Source: Pseudomonadota bacterium (GTDB taxonomy: Bacteria > Pseudomonadota > Gammaproteobacteria > Burkholderiales > Rhodocyclaceae). Taken from it: a stretch of 64,000 bases of DNA. Positions within the stretch are counted from its first letter, which is position 1, and the number at the start of each line of letters is the position of its first letter. The notes under the pieces are model-generated. The model was not told where the DNA came from. It saw nothing but the letters and a program-made list of their open reading frames with translations, and made no database searches. Below are positions 34,701 to 43,822 of this stretch, one piece after another. Where the stretch lies: contig JAKOTN010000031.1 in assembly GCA_029776255.1 (NCBI GenBank), positions 1 through 64,000 of the forward strand, read 5' to 3'. Made by a program: the position numbers and the translations under genes.

Positions 34701-36443
34701 ATGAGTTTTGCGCTGCACGGTCTGGCGGTTTCCGGCGGTATCGCGATCGGTCGCGCGCATTTGATATCGCACGCGACCCTGGAGGTTTCGCACCTGCTGA
34801 TCGCGCCGCGATTGGTGGACAAGGAGGTGGAGCGTTTTGAAATGGCGCTTCAGCGCGTGCGCGAGGAATTCGCCGCGCTCAAGGGCCGCATGCAGCACGC
34901 CTCCAGCGAGTTCGGCGCCTTCATCGACCTGCATTCGATGATTCTTGCCGACCCGGAACTGGCGGAAACCCCCAAGCAACTGATCCGCGAGCGACGTTGC
35001 AACGCCGAATGGGCCTTGGTGCAGCAAATGGAACTGCTGGTCGATCAGTTCGAACGGATCGACGATCAGTACTTGCGCGAGCGCAGCTACGATGTGCGGC
35101 AGGTGGTCGAGCGGGTGATCAAGGAACTCGTCGGCCAGCCGGGGCGGATGGCGCTCAGGACCAACAAGGGCTTCAAGGAAGAAAACCTGATCGTCGTCGC
35201 GCACGATCTCTCGCCGGCCGATGTCATCGCCTACAAGGATCATCATTTCGCCGCCTTCGTCACCGATGTCGGCGGGTCTACCTCGCACACGGCGATTCTG
35301 GCGCGCAGCCTGCGCATTCCGGCGATTCTCGGCCTGATTCACGCCCGGCAACTGATCCGCGACAAGGAAGTGCTGATCGTCGACGGCACGCGCGGCGTGC
35401 TGATCGTCAATCCCGACCAGCGCGTTCTCGAGGAGTACCGGCTGCGCAAGAGCCAGATCGAACTCGAACGCACCAAGCTCCGGCGGCTGAAAACGGCGCG
35501 CTCGGCAACGCTGGACGGTATCGACATCGATCTGCACGCCAACATCGAACTGCCGGGCGACATCGCTGGCGCGCTCGATAGCGGTGCCGAGGGCGTCGGC
35601 TTGTTCCGCACCGAATTCCTGTTCCTCGATCGTGGCGACATGCCGACCGAGGACGAGCAGTTCGAAGCCTACCGCAAGGTCGTCAAGGGGATGGCCGGCC
35701 GGCCGGTGACCATTCGCACCTTCGATCTGGGTTACGACAAGGATCTGCATCCGGAAAAATCGCTTGGCGGACGGGTGCAGAACAACCCGGCGCTGGGCCT
35801 GCGGGCGATCCGCCTGTCGCTGGCCGAGCCGAAAATGTTCCAGACGCAATTGCGCGCCATTCTGCGCGCCTCGAAATACGGCAAGATCAAACTGCTGATT
35901 CCCATGCTGTCTCAGGCGCACGAGATCGACCAGACACTGGCGGCCGTCGAGCGCGCCAAGGCCAGCCTGCGTGGCGAACGGGTGGTGTTCGACGAAACGA
36001 TCGCCATTGGCGCGATGATCGAAATTCCGGCGGCGGCGCTGGCGGTCGGCCTTTTTCTGCGGCGTTTGAGTTTCCTGTCGATCGGTACCAACGATCTGAT
36101 CCAGTACACCCTGGCAATCGACCGCAGCGACGAACAAGTCTCGCAACTCTACGACCCCTTGCACCCGGCGGTGCTGATGCTGCTGGCGCACACCATCGCC
36201 AGCGCGGAAAAGGTGAACATTCCGGTTTCGATCTGCGGCGAACTGGCCGGCGATCCCTCGCTGACCCGCCTGTTGCTGGGCATGGGCCTGCGGCAGTTTT
36301 CGATGCATCCGGCGCAGATCCTGTCGGTCAAACAGCGGATCATGCAGAGCAATTGCGCCGAACTGGCGCCCCTCGTTCGCCGGATGTTGCGCTACGAAGA
36401 ACCCGGCAAGATCAGGGAACAACTCGACAAGTTGAACGCCTGA
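34701..36443 (+). CDS. ptsI: phosphoenolpyruvate-protein phosphotransferase (Enzyme I)
   Basis: 580 residues. Takes phosphate from PEP and passes it to HPr. N-terminal HPr-binding and swivelling domains include DVGGSTSHTAILARSLRIPA with the active His. The C-terminal PEP-binding barrel has EGVGLFRTEFLFLDRG, RTFDLGYDKDL, IEIPAAALAVGLF, FLSIGTNDLIQYTLAIDRSD and VSICGELAGD. Full length for the family. The gene is followed by the metX leader with its riboswitch and hairpin. Confidence 0.97.
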   Translation: MSFALHGLAVSGGIAIGRAHLISHATLEVSHLLIAPRLVDKEVERFEMALQRVREEFAALKGRMQHASSEFGAFIDLHSMILADPELAETPKQLIRERRCNAEWALVQQMELLVDQFERIDDQYLRERSYDVRQVVERVIKELVGQPGRMALRTNKGFKEENLIVVAHDLSPADVIAYKDHHFAAFVTDVGGSTSHTAILARSLRIPAILGLIHARQLIRDKEVLIVDGTRGVLIVNPDQRVLEEYRLRKSQIELERTKLRRLKTARSATLDGIDIDLHANIELPGDIAGALDSGAEGVGLFRTEFLFLDRGDMPTEDEQFEAYRKVVKGMAGRPVTIRTFDLGYDKDLHPEKSLGGRVQNNPALGLRAIRLSLAEPKMFQTQLRAILRASKYGKIKLLIPMLSQAHEIDQTLAAVERAKASLRGERVVFDETIAIGAMIEIPAAALAVGLFLRRLSFLSIGTNDLIQYTLAIDRSDEQVSQLYDPLHPAVLMLLAHTIASAEKVNIPVSICGELAGDPSLTRLLLGMGLRQFSMHPAQILSVKQRIMQSNCAELAPLVRRMLRYEEPGKIREQLDKLNA

Positions 36444-36483
36444 ATTGACTTTTCCCCGGGCCGCGGGTACCTTCTGCGGCCTT

Positions 36484-36540
36484 GGCGCCGATTTGAACCA
36501 TCAGCTTGCGGGCGCTTGATAAATACGGCTAAAGCGCGGC
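36484..36540 (+). ncRNA. SAM-II-type riboswitch in the metX leader
   Basis: Stem P1 is formed by GGCGCC (36484-36489) with GGCGC (near 36511-36515). The loop starts GATTTGAACC and contains GCTTGCG. The downstream strand reads TTGATAAATACGGCTAAAG. Order and key blocks (GATTT, the pyrimidine pair CC, GCTTGC, GATAAA, GCTAAA) agree with the SAM-II (metA-type) aptamer that senses S-adenosylmethionine. It lies 70 bases upstream of metX, a known SAM-II target gene. Here the 3' end carries no clear ribosome site but is followed by a hairpin with a U tract, so control may be by transcription termination. Confidence 0.8.
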
Positions 36541-36542
36541 AA

Positions 36543-36584
36543 GCCCAGTCCGCCAAGCAGGCCGGCTGGGTTTTTCTTTTTTTC
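36543..36584 (+). terminator. U-tract hairpin between the SAM-II aptamer and metX
   Basis: CCCAG (near 36544-36548) and CTGGG (near 36566-36570) close a GC-rich stem-loop followed by TTTTTCTTTTTTTC. It may serve as the SAM-controlled attenuator of metX and as the terminator of the ptsI operon. Confidence 0.65.
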
Positions 36585-36610
36585 TGTCCTTGTCAGCGAT
36601 TTGATCGAGT

Positions 36611-37738
36611 ATGTTTCCAGAGAATTCTGTCGGTGTCGTCGTGCCGCGGAAAATGCATTGCAACGAACCGCTGGTGTTGCGCAGCGGCGCCGTGTTACCG
36701 GGCTTCGAACTGGTGTTCGAAACCTACGGCACGCTCAATGCCGCCCGATCCAACGCGGTACTGGTCTGTCACGCGCTTTCCGGCAGCCACCATGTCGCCG
36801 GCCGCTACGCCGACGACCCCGATAACCTCGGCTGGTGGGACAATCTGGTCGGCCCCGGCAAGCCGCTGGACACCGGGAAATTCTTCGTGGTCGGAGTGAA
36901 TAATCTCGGCGGCTGTTACGGTTCGACCGGCCCGCTGTCGATGAACCCGGAAACCGGCCGTGTCTACGGCGCGGACTTTCCGCTGGTGACGGTCGAGGAC
37001 TGGGTGGCGGCGCAGGCCCGGCTCGCCGATCGTCTGGGCATCGAGACGTGGGCGGCGGTGATCGGCGGCAGCCTCGGCGGCATGCAGGCGCTGGAATGGT
37101 CGCTACAGTTTCCCGAGCGCATCCGGCACGCCATGGTCATCGCCTCGGCGCCCAAGCTGTCGGCGCAGAATATCGCCTTCAACGAAGTGGCGCGACAAGC
37201 AATTCTTTCCGACCCCGATTTTCACGACGGCTACTACGCCGACCATGGCGTCGTGCCGGTCAACGGCTTGCGGCTGGCGCGCATGGTCGGCCATATCACT
37301 TACTTGTCGGATAGCCAGATGGCCGAGAAATTCGGCCGGCAATTGCGGCACGGCGAGCACAAGTTCAGCTACGACGTCGATTTCGAGATCGAATCCTATC
37401 TGCGCTATCAGGGCAACAAATTCGCCGGATTCTTCGACGCCAACACGTATCTGATGACCACCAAGGCGCTCGATTATTTCGACCCGGCCTACGATTACGA
37501 CGGCAATCTGGCGGCGGCGCTGGCGCGCGCCAAGGCCCGCTTTTTCGTGGCCAGTTTTTCGACCGACTGGCGTTTCGCGCCGTCCCGGTCGCGCGAGATC
37601 GTCTTCGCGCTGCTGGACAACCGTTTGCGCGTCGTCTACGCGGAAATCGATTGCGATGCCGGGCACGACTCCTTTCTGCTCGACGACCGGCATTACCACG
37701 CCGTGTTGCGCGCTTATCTGGAGAACATCGCCGTATGA
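36611..37738 (+). CDS. metX: homoserine O-acyltransferase (MetX)
   Basis: 375 residues, alpha/beta-hydrolase fold. Activates homoserine by acylation for methionine synthesis; betaproteobacterial MetX enzymes often use succinyl-CoA, which cannot be settled here. Nucleophile Ser in [12 protein letters not shown], entry motif [14 protein letters not shown], and catalytic Asp/His at the end ([12 protein letters not shown]). It starts with [14 protein letters not shown], with only a weak ribosome site. Its stop overlaps the metW start (ATGA). Expression is likely controlled by the upstream SAM-II riboswitch. Confidence 0.95.
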   Translation: MFPENSVGVVVPRKMHCNEPLVLRSGAVLPGFELVFETYGTLNAARSNAVLVCHALSGSHHVAGRYADDPDNLGWWDNLVGPGKPLDTGKFFVVGVNNLGGCYGSTGPLSMNPETGRVYGADFPLVTVEDWVAAQARLADRLGIETWAAVIGGSLGGMQALEWSLQFPERIRHAMVIASAPKLSAQNIAFNEVARQAILSDPDFHDGYYADHGVVPVNGLRLARMVGHITYLSDSQMAEKFGRQLRHGEHKFSYDVDFEIESYLRYQGNKFAGFFDANTYLMTTKALDYFDPAYDYDGNLAAALARAKARFFVASFSTDWRFAPSRSREIVFALLDNRLRVVYAEIDCDAGHDSFLLDDRHYHAVLRAYLENIAV

Positions 37739-38358
37739 CCGAACAGGAAAGGAAAGTGAAGGCCGAGCAGCGCGAGCGTTTCGATTTCGCGGTGATCGCC
37801 GGCTGGATTCCGCCCGGCGAACGTGTCCTCGACCTGGGCTGCGGCGACGGCCGCTTGTTGCGCTATTTGCGGGAAACACGCGGCGTGTCCGGATACGGCG
37901 TCGAAATCGACCATGAAAGCATTCTTGGCTGCATCCGCAACGGCGTCGACGTGATTCAGATGAATATCGACAGCGGTCTCTCCGGCTTCGAGGACCTGTC
38001 CTTCAACCACGTGATCATCTCGCAAGCCTTGCAGACCATGCGCGCCACCGAACACATTCTGACCGAGATGCTGCGCGTCGCCGAGGAAGCGGTGGTCAGT
38101 TTTCCGAATTTCGCCTACCGCGCCAACCGGGCGGCGATCGCCGACGGGCACATGCCGGTGTCCGAGGATTTGCCCTACGACTGGTTCGACACGCCGAACG
38201 TCCGCTTTTTCACCATCGTCGATTTTGAAAACCTCTGCGGCCGGCTGGACATCGAAATACGCGAGCGCCTGGCTTTCGACGAAACCGGCCAGCCGGTCGC
38301 CGACGATCCCAATCTCAACGGCAGCCTCGCCTTCTATCGTCTCGGACGCCGCTCTTGA
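37735..38358 (+). CDS. metW: MetW methyltransferase-like protein
   Basis: 207 residues with the SAM-binding signature [15 protein letters not shown] and the MetW-specific [12 protein letters not shown] and [13 protein letters not shown]. MetW is paired with MetX across betaproteobacteria and pseudomonads and is needed for efficient methionine synthesis. The start ATG overlaps the metX stop by 4 bases, and the stop overlaps the TTG start of the next gene. Confidence 0.95.
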   Translation: MTEQERKVKAEQRERFDFAVIAGWIPPGERVLDLGCGDGRLLRYLRETRGVSGYGVEIDHESILGCIRNGVDVIQMNIDSGLSGFEDLSFNHVIISQALQTMRATEHILTEMLRVAEEAVVSFPNFAYRANRAAIADGHMPVSEDLPYDWFDTPNVRFFTIVDFENLCGRLDIEIRERLAFDETGQPVADDPNLNGSLAFYRLGRRS

Positions 38359-39617
38359 CCCCCGCGTGGCTGCGACTGCTGCTGACCCGGCGGATGCTGA
38401 TCTGCGTGTTTACCGGTTTCAGTTCCGGTCTGCCGCTGTATCTGCTGCTCAACCTGTTGCCGGCATGGCTGCGCAGCGAAGGCGTCGATTTGAAGACCAT
38501 CGGCTTCTTCGCCCTGATTCAGTTTCCCTACACCTGGAAATTCCTGTGGTCGCCGCTGCTTGACCGCTACCGTTTGCCGCTGGGACGCCGTCGGGGCTGG
38601 ATGCTGCTGTCGCAAATCGGCCTGTTGCTGTCGATCGGTTTGCTGGGCGGCTTTTCGCCGTCGACCAATCTGACGCCGGTGATCTGGCTGTCGGTGGCGC
38701 TGGCGTTTCTCTCGGCGACCCAGGACGTGGCGCTGGACGCTTTCCGCCGTGAAATCCTCGACGAAGGCGAACTTGGCCTCGGCAACGCCGTACACGTCAA
38801 CGCCTACCGCATCGCCGGCCTGGTGCCCGGTTCCTTGTCGCTGATTCTCGCCGACCTGCTGCCCTGGGGGCAGGTGTTCTGGATCACCGCCGCCTTCATG
38901 GCGCCGGGAATGGCGATGGTGCTGCTGGTCAACGAGCCGGCGGTCGTCGGCGCGCCGAAAACCTTGCGTCAGGCGGTGGTCGAACCGTTTCACGAGTTCG
39001 TCGGCCGCCAGGGCTGGCGAGGCGCGTTATTGATCCTCGGTTTCATTTTCCTCTACAAACTTGGCGATTCGCTGGCCACCGCGCTGGCGACGCCCTTTTA
39101 TCTGGACCTTGGTTTCAGCAAGACCGATATCGGCGTGATCGCCAAGCACGCCGGACTGTGGCCGGCGGTCTTCGGCGGGCTGCTCGGCGGTTTGTGGATG
39201 ATCAAACTGGGAATCAACCGCGCACTGTGGCTGTTCGGCGCGGTGCAGGCGGTCACCATTCTCGGTTTCGCCTGGCTGGCGTGGCGTGGCGTGCAGGCGC
39301 CGATCGGACTGGTGGACCGCGCGGCGCTCGCCGGCGTGATCGGTGCCGAGTGCCTGGGGGTCGGCCTGGGAACCGCCGCCTTCGTCGCTTTCATCGCCCG
39401 CGCCACCAATCCGGCGTTCACCGCCACCCAGTTCGCCCTGTTCACCAGCCTCGCCGCCGTGCCGCGAACCTTCATCAATGCGTCCGCCGGCGCGCTGGTC
39501 GAGTCGCTGGGCTGGGTCGGCTTCTTCGTGCTCTGCTTCGCCCTCGCCGTGCCGGGCATGTTGCTGTTGTTCAAGGTCGCGCCATGGAACGAAACGCCGC
39601 CGTCGCCGAACAATTGA
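38355..39617 (+). CDS. AmpG-like major facilitator transporter
   Basis: 420 residues with about 12 membrane helices. It starts at a TTG (38355-38357) that overlaps the metW stop. Motifs of the AmpG family, which imports muropeptides (GlcNAc-anhydroMurNAc peptides) for cell-wall recycling: FTGFSSGLPLYLLLNLLPAW, FLWSPLLDRYRLPLGRRRGW, and ATQDVALDAFRREIL. The loop LLDRYRLPLGRRRGW is the MFS motif-A equivalent. It is co-transcribed with metX-metW but has no evident link to methionine. I withhold the symbol because substrate specificity in this subfamily varies. Confidence 0.85.
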   Translation: MTPAWLRLLLTRRMLICVFTGFSSGLPLYLLLNLLPAWLRSEGVDLKTIGFFALIQFPYTWKFLWSPLLDRYRLPLGRRRGWMLLSQIGLLLSIGLLGGFSPSTNLTPVIWLSVALAFLSATQDVALDAFRREILDEGELGLGNAVHVNAYRIAGLVPGSLSLILADLLPWGQVFWITAAFMAPGMAMVLLVNEPAVVGAPKTLRQAVVEPFHEFVGRQGWRGALLILGFIFLYKLGDSLATALATPFYLDLGFSKTDIGVIAKHAGLWPAVFGGLLGGLWMIKLGINRALWLFGAVQAVTILGFAWLAWRGVQAPIGLVDRAALAGVIGAECLGVGLGTAAFVAFIARATNPAFTATQFALFTSLAAVPRTFINASAGALVESLGWVGFFVLCFALAVPGMLLLFKVAPWNETPPSPNN

Positions 39618-40315
39618 TCGCCGCCGCGCGGCATTTGTCGGCCGCGCTGGCGACGCAACGCTTCGCGCCGCCAGTCAGCCATGTCTACGATCCGCTGAGC
39701 TACGCCTGGGAAGCGCACGCCGCCTACTTGCGTCGTTACGGCGCCGGCCAGCGGCGGGTGGTGTTTCTGGGCATGAATCCCGGCCCTTTCGGAATGGTGC
39801 AATGCGGTGTGCCTTTCGGCGAGGTGGCGACGGTGCGCGACTGGCTGGGCATCGCTTGTGAAGTCGGCAAGCCGGCGCTGGAAAATCCCCGTCGTCCGGT
39901 CGAGGGGTTTGCCTGTACGCGTTCCGAGGTCAGCGGACGGCGGCTGTGGGGGTTGTTCCGCGAACGTTTCGGCAATCCGGCGGCTTTTTTCGCCGAGCAT
40001 TTCGTGGCCAACTATTGCCCGCTGGCGTTTTTCGATCACGGTCGCAATCTGACGCCGGACAAGTTGCCGGCGACGGAAACCGTTCCGCTGCAAGCCGCTT
40101 GCGACGCGCATCTGCGGGCGCTGGTCGCCGCCCTGCAACCGGAGTGGCTGATCGGCGTCGGTGCCTTCGCCGAGGCGCGAGCCGCGCAGGCACTGGCCGG
40201 AACGGGAATCAAGATCGGACGCATCCTGCACCCCAGCCCGGCCAGTCCGGCGGCCAATCGCGGTTGGGGCGAGGCCGCGACGCGGCAGTTGCAGGCCCTG
40301 CGCGTCTGGGATTGA
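39584..40315 (+). CDS. SMUG1-type uracil-DNA glycosylase
   Basis: 243 residues from the ATG at 39584-39586, overlapping the transporter gene by 34 bases. The active-site loop GMNPGPFGMVQCGVPFGEV and the C-terminal HPSPASPAANRGW are the diagnostic SMUG1 motifs (family 3 of the UDG superfamily), in which Asn hydrolyses the glycosidic bond and the HPSP loop enters the minor groove. It removes uracil and oxidised pyrimidines from DNA. SMUG proteins were first known in animals but occur in scattered bacteria including betaproteobacteria. Last gene of the metX-metW-transporter run. Confidence 0.88.
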   Translation: MERNAAVAEQLIAAARHLSAALATQRFAPPVSHVYDPLSYAWEAHAAYLRRYGAGQRRVVFLGMNPGPFGMVQCGVPFGEVATVRDWLGIACEVGKPALENPRRPVEGFACTRSEVSGRRLWGLFRERFGNPAAFFAEHFVANYCPLAFFDHGRNLTPDKLPATETVPLQAACDAHLRALVAALQPEWLIGVGAFAEARAAQALAGTGIKIGRILHPSPASPAANRGWGEAATRQLQALRVWD

Positions 40316-40318
40316 CCT

Positions 40319-40693
40319 TCAAGTCTCGACGATTTCGTCGACCAGGCGTTCGCATTCCAGCATCAGCGATTGCGCCGGCTCGGAAAGCGTGTCGGTGGTC
40401 AGCGACTCCATCATTTCATGGGCGGTGTACAGCCCGGCTTCGCGGCTTAGCGTCGCGGCAATCCGCCGAGCCAAGCGGTCGCTCAAGTCCGACAGGCGTT
40501 TCCGCTCGGTGAGCGGCAGTTGCCGCTTGGACCGCGCCAGCCACTCGGCGGCCAGCGTCGCGCCTTGCGCTTCCCGCAGCCACTGGTCGTGCGCGTAAAA
40601 AATCGAGAGGCGTTCGGCGACCAGGGCGAACATCAGCGCGATGCGGACACCGCGTTCGGTGGTCGTCGCCGGGAATTCGCTGGTCGACGGCAT
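40319..40693 (-). CDS. hypothetical protein (124 residues)
   Basis: Starts at the ATG at 40691-40693 (MPSTSEFPATTTERGVRIAL). Helical and Arg/Leu-rich: MFALVAERLSIFYAHDQWLR, LTERKRLSDLSDRLARRIAA, MLECERLVDEIVET. No membrane segment or known motif. It converges with the SMUG gene (3 bases between the stops) and lies downstream of the GFA-family gene, so it may be the second gene of a two-gene unit. Confidence 0.55.
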   Translation of the reverse strand: MPSTSEFPATTTERGVRIALMFALVAERLSIFYAHDQWLREAQGATLAAEWLARSKRQLPLTERKRLSDLSDRLARRIAATLSREAGLYTAHEMMESLTTDTLSEPAQSLMLECERLVDEIVET

Positions 40694-40716
40694 GTCGCGC
40701 CGGCGGAGTCGGGCGA

Positions 40717-41133
40717 TCACGCGTGCGGCGGCATTTCGGGAAACTTGGGCAGCGTGGGATCCATGAAATCCCACGATTGCGCACGCGCCGTGTAAAGATC
40801 GATGGCCGGTTGATACAAACCGGGATCGTCGAGGGTTCCCGCCCGGATCGCCAGCAGGCCCGGCATGACTTCCACTTGCCCGAACAACTGCGACCCGCAC
40901 CGTGGACAGAAGCCGCGACTGACCGCGTGACCGCTGTCGCCCTTGACCTCGAAATACCGGACCTCGCCATCGATGGCGACGGCGGCGGTCGGCGCGAACA
41001 GCGTTGGCGCATACGCGCCGCCGCTCGCGCGCTGACAATCGCGGCAATGGCAATTGCCGGCCATCACCGGCGCCGCCGACGATTGGTAACGGACGGCACC
41101 GCAAAGACACCCGCCTTTAAAAATCGCGTTCAT
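40717..41133 (-). CDS. GFA-family (Gfa/CENP-V-like) zinc protein
   Basis: 138 residues from the ATG at 41131-41133, with AAGGAAA just upstream. The zinc motifs are intact: GGCLCGAVRYQ, NCHCRDCQRASGG, and CPRCGSQLFGQ. The family was named for glutathione-dependent formaldehyde activation but most members have no known substrate. Single gene, likely followed by the 124-residue hypothetical gene. Confidence 0.9.
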   Translation of the reverse strand: MNAIFKGGCLCGAVRYQSSAAPVMAGNCHCRDCQRASGGAYAPTLFAPTAAVAIDGEVRYFEVKGDSGHAVSRGFCPRCGSQLFGQVEVMPGLLAIRAGTLDDPGLYQPAIDLYTARAQSWDFMDPTLPKFPEMPPHA

Positions 41134-41228
41134 GGCATTTCCTTTCAAAAATTCAAGTTCAGGATGACCGTTTCCGGGCCGCAAGGACTTTTTCCGTCGT
41201 TCAAGGGCCGAGGCGGCGACCGGTTCGC

Positions 41229-43721
41229 TCAGCTTTTGGGTGGCACACCCGGTTTGTGGATCAAGGCGTTCAGATCGACTCCCGGCAGCAGTTTGGTCAA
41301 CATTCCCATCAAGCCGTCGCCGGCGTTGCCGCCGCCGCTGACCAGCACATCGGGAACGATCTTGATCTTGCCGCTCTGGATGGCGGCGGCGATCAGTTCG
41401 ACGATCTTGATCTGTTTGATGGCCTCTTCGCCAATCGCGGCCTGCTGCTTGCTGTACGCCTGCGCCGTCGCTTCACCGACGGCGGCGATCTGGGACGCCT
41501 CGCCATCGCCGATGGCCTTCAGGCGCTTGCCTTCGCCGACGCCCAACAGGGCCTTGGCCTCGGCGTCGCCTTCCGCCAGGGTGATCATCTCGCTCTTCTT
41601 CTGGGTCGCCACCTTGACGGCGATTTCCGAAGCCACCAATGTCGGCTGCTGGTCGGCGGTGGCGCGCATCTTCTCCATCTCGGTCCGTTCCGCCTGCGAG
41701 CGCTGCTCCATCTTGTACATTTCCTGCTGCTGCTCGGCGATGATGCGCTTGGTCTGGGTCTGCATCAGATCCTCGGGCAGTTTGATCTGACAGATCAGCA
41801 CCGACACGCATTCGACATGGTATTTCTCTAGGTCGACGCGGGCCCGGGTTTCCGCCTTGGCCTGCTCCTCCGAGCGGCTTTGCAGGAAATTCATCGCCGA
41901 CGCGGTGGACGCCTGGTTGCGGAAGGACGAGTCGATCATCGGGTGAATGACGTGTTGGATCAGGTTGTCGATCGAACCGACCTTGGCCACCATGTACGGC
42001 GCCTGATCCGGACGGACGCGGATCACTACCTTGACCGACACCTGGATCGGGAAGCCGTCCTTGGAGATGACGGTCAACTGATCGAAGCGGGTGTCCTTCT
42101 GGTCGTCCCAGTCGATGGTGATGTTGGTGGTGTCGATCACGTAGGCCATGAAGGCCCGCCGGTTGAGATAGTAGCGCCCCGGCCCGGCGACTTCCTCCTG
42201 GATGCCGCGATACCCCTTGGGCACCACGTATCTTTCCTTGCCCTCCTCCTCCGACGCGCCGGCCTGACCCGAACCCAGGCGTTTTTGCATCTCTTCGGTC
42301 GGATCTTCGCCGACATTGGAGACGATGACCCCGACCTGGCCGCGCTCGATCACCGCCACGTCGTCGACGGCGACACTGAACATGAACGGATTGATGTAGT
42401 AGGTGCCCGGCCGCAGGACATCCAGTTGCGGACCGCGCTGCCCCTGCTTGCTCAAGAAGGCGGAGCCGTCCTGATAATCGTTGTGGTTGGTGACCGGGCT
42501 GGCGACATATTCCCTTTCCGGCAGCGGAATCCCGTCGAGGGCGGTGACCAGACCGATCTTGTTGGCCTCGACGATGACCGCCGGAGCGATCTGGATTGCG
42601 AACAGATTCCGGTTGATACGGTAAGTACCGGGCAGCAGGACGTCGATCTGCGGCCCTTTCTGACCGCCGTTTTTCAGGAACGCCTCGCCGTTTTCATAAT
42701 TGGAATGTCCCGGCACACTCTGGGCCAGCAGCCGCCCCATTGGAATCGGCGATCCGTCCTGGGCGGTGACCATGCCGACCTCGCCCTTGGCGATCACCAC
42801 GGCGTTGGCCTTGGTGATCTTGAACAGATGAGGATGGATGCGATACACCCCCGGCGGCAGAATCTCGGTCTGCGGCCCTTTCTGACCGCCATTCCTGATG
42901 AAATCGGCGCCAGACTGGAAGGAATTGTGTCCGGGCACCACGTTGGCGAAAATGCGACCGGCCGGAATCGCCGAACCGTCGGCGGACTCCACCAGGCCGA
43001 TTTCGCTCTCGCCGATCTTGGTGGCCGTGCTCTTGGTGACCTTGAACAGATAAGGGTTGATGCGATAGTTTCCCGGCGGAATGATCTCGATCTGCGGTCC
43101 TTTTTGTCCGCCGTTCTTGATGAAGGCGTCGCCATTCTGATAGGACGAATGTCCGTCGACGGCCTGGGCGAAGATTTTGCCTTCCGGAATCGGCGCACCG
43201 TCGACCGACTCGACGATGCCGATCTCGAAATCCTTGATTTCGGTGACCTTGCCCTTGGTCAATTTGAACAGATAGGGGTTGATCCGGTATTTGCCTGGCG
43301 GCAACACCTCGATCTGGGGGCCTTTCTGGCCGCCGTTGCGGATGAACGCCTCGCCATCCTGGAAGGAATTGTGCCCGGCCACCACGGCGGCGAAGATGTT
43401 GCCGGCGGGAATCGAGGAGCCGTCCACCGACTCGATCAGACCGATTTCGTTTTCCAGAATCTCGGTGAAAACGCTCTTTGCCGCCTTGTAGATGAACGGA
43501 ATCAGAAAATGCAGGCCGGGGCCGAGGGTGCGCGCCTGAATACCGACTTCGTTACCCAGGGCCACCACCCGTCCCTGCGGCATTTTGTGACCGAACCAGC
43601 GCCGTTCGATCAACGCGATTTCGTTGCCGCCAACCACCACCGCCGACTGATACAGCAGAACGGCGGCGGCAATCGACAGTAGCGCATGGCCCCAGTGGTT
43701 GAACAGGAATTCGAAAATCAT
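41229..43721 (-). CDS. SPFH/flotillin-like protein with five tandem 74-residue repeats
   Basis: 830 residues. An N-terminal membrane segment (about 10-31: GHALLSIAAAVLLYQSAVVV) is followed by a partial repeat, then five tandem repeats of 74 residues (91-460), each with NGGQKGPQ or a close match and a PG-x-Y-x-IN element. A Band-7/SPFH domain follows (about 500-650: YYLNRRAFMAYVIDTTNITI, then VSVKVVIRVRPDQAP). The end is a long Glu/Ala-rich coiled coil (EEQAKAETRARVDLEKYHVE and onward) and a Gly-rich C-terminus, as in flotillins. It should oligomerise on the inner membrane and organise a membrane domain. It is isolated from neighbours; the repeats are highly unusual for the family. Confidence 0.8.
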   Translation of the reverse strand: MIFEFLFNHWGHALLSIAAAVLLYQSAVVVGGNEIALIERRWFGHKMPQGRVVALGNEVGIQARTLGPGLHFLIPFIYKAAKSVFTEILENEIGLIESVDGSSIPAGNIFAAVVAGHNSFQDGEAFIRNGGQKGPQIEVLPPGKYRINPYLFKLTKGKVTEIKDFEIGIVESVDGAPIPEGKIFAQAVDGHSSYQNGDAFIKNGGQKGPQIEIIPPGNYRINPYLFKVTKSTATKIGESEIGLVESADGSAIPAGRIFANVVPGHNSFQSGADFIRNGGQKGPQTEILPPGVYRIHPHLFKITKANAVVIAKGEVGMVTAQDGSPIPMGRLLAQSVPGHSNYENGEAFLKNGGQKGPQIDVLLPGTYRINRNLFAIQIAPAVIVEANKIGLVTALDGIPLPEREYVASPVTNHNDYQDGSAFLSKQGQRGPQLDVLRPGTYYINPFMFSVAVDDVAVIERGQVGVIVSNVGEDPTEEMQKRLGSGQAGASEEEGKERYVVPKGYRGIQEEVAGPGRYYLNRRAFMAYVIDTTNITIDWDDQKDTRFDQLTVISKDGFPIQVSVKVVIRVRPDQAPYMVAKVGSIDNLIQHVIHPMIDSSFRNQASTASAMNFLQSRSEEQAKAETRARVDLEKYHVECVSVLICQIKLPEDLMQTQTKRIIAEQQQEMYKMEQRSQAERTEMEKMRATADQQPTLVASEIAVKVATQKKSEMITLAEGDAEAKALLGVGEGKRLKAIGDGEASQIAAVGEATAQAYSKQQAAIGEEAIKQIKIVELIAAAIQSGKIKIVPDVLVSGGGNAGDGLMGMLTKLLPGVDLNALIHKPGVPPKS
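42342..43451 (-). repeat. five in-frame 222-base repeats in the SPFH gene
   Basis: The repeats encode residues 91-164, 165-238, 239-312, 313-386 and 387-460. Repeats 1-3 are the most alike, 4 and 5 more diverged. Shared elements are E-I/V-G-hydrophobic-V at the start, GQKGPQ in the middle and YRINP near the end. Confidence 0.85.
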
Positions 43722-43822
43722 GCCGCCTCCTCATGTCAGGTGCGTCGCCGCGCGCGCGTGGCACGCGGGCGGATGAGCGGGGTTGCTGGTGCCGGCGGTG
43801 CAAGAGGCACGCCGTCAAGCCC

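Noticed and set aside
34563-36422. A 619-codon open frame opposite ptsI
   Set aside because: Antisense to an unmistakable Enzyme I gene and without ribosome site or protein pattern.
41880-43682. A 600-codon open frame opposite the SPFH gene
   Set aside because: Antisense shadow of a repetitive, GC-rich gene; its apparent internal repeats are the complement of the 222-base repeats.
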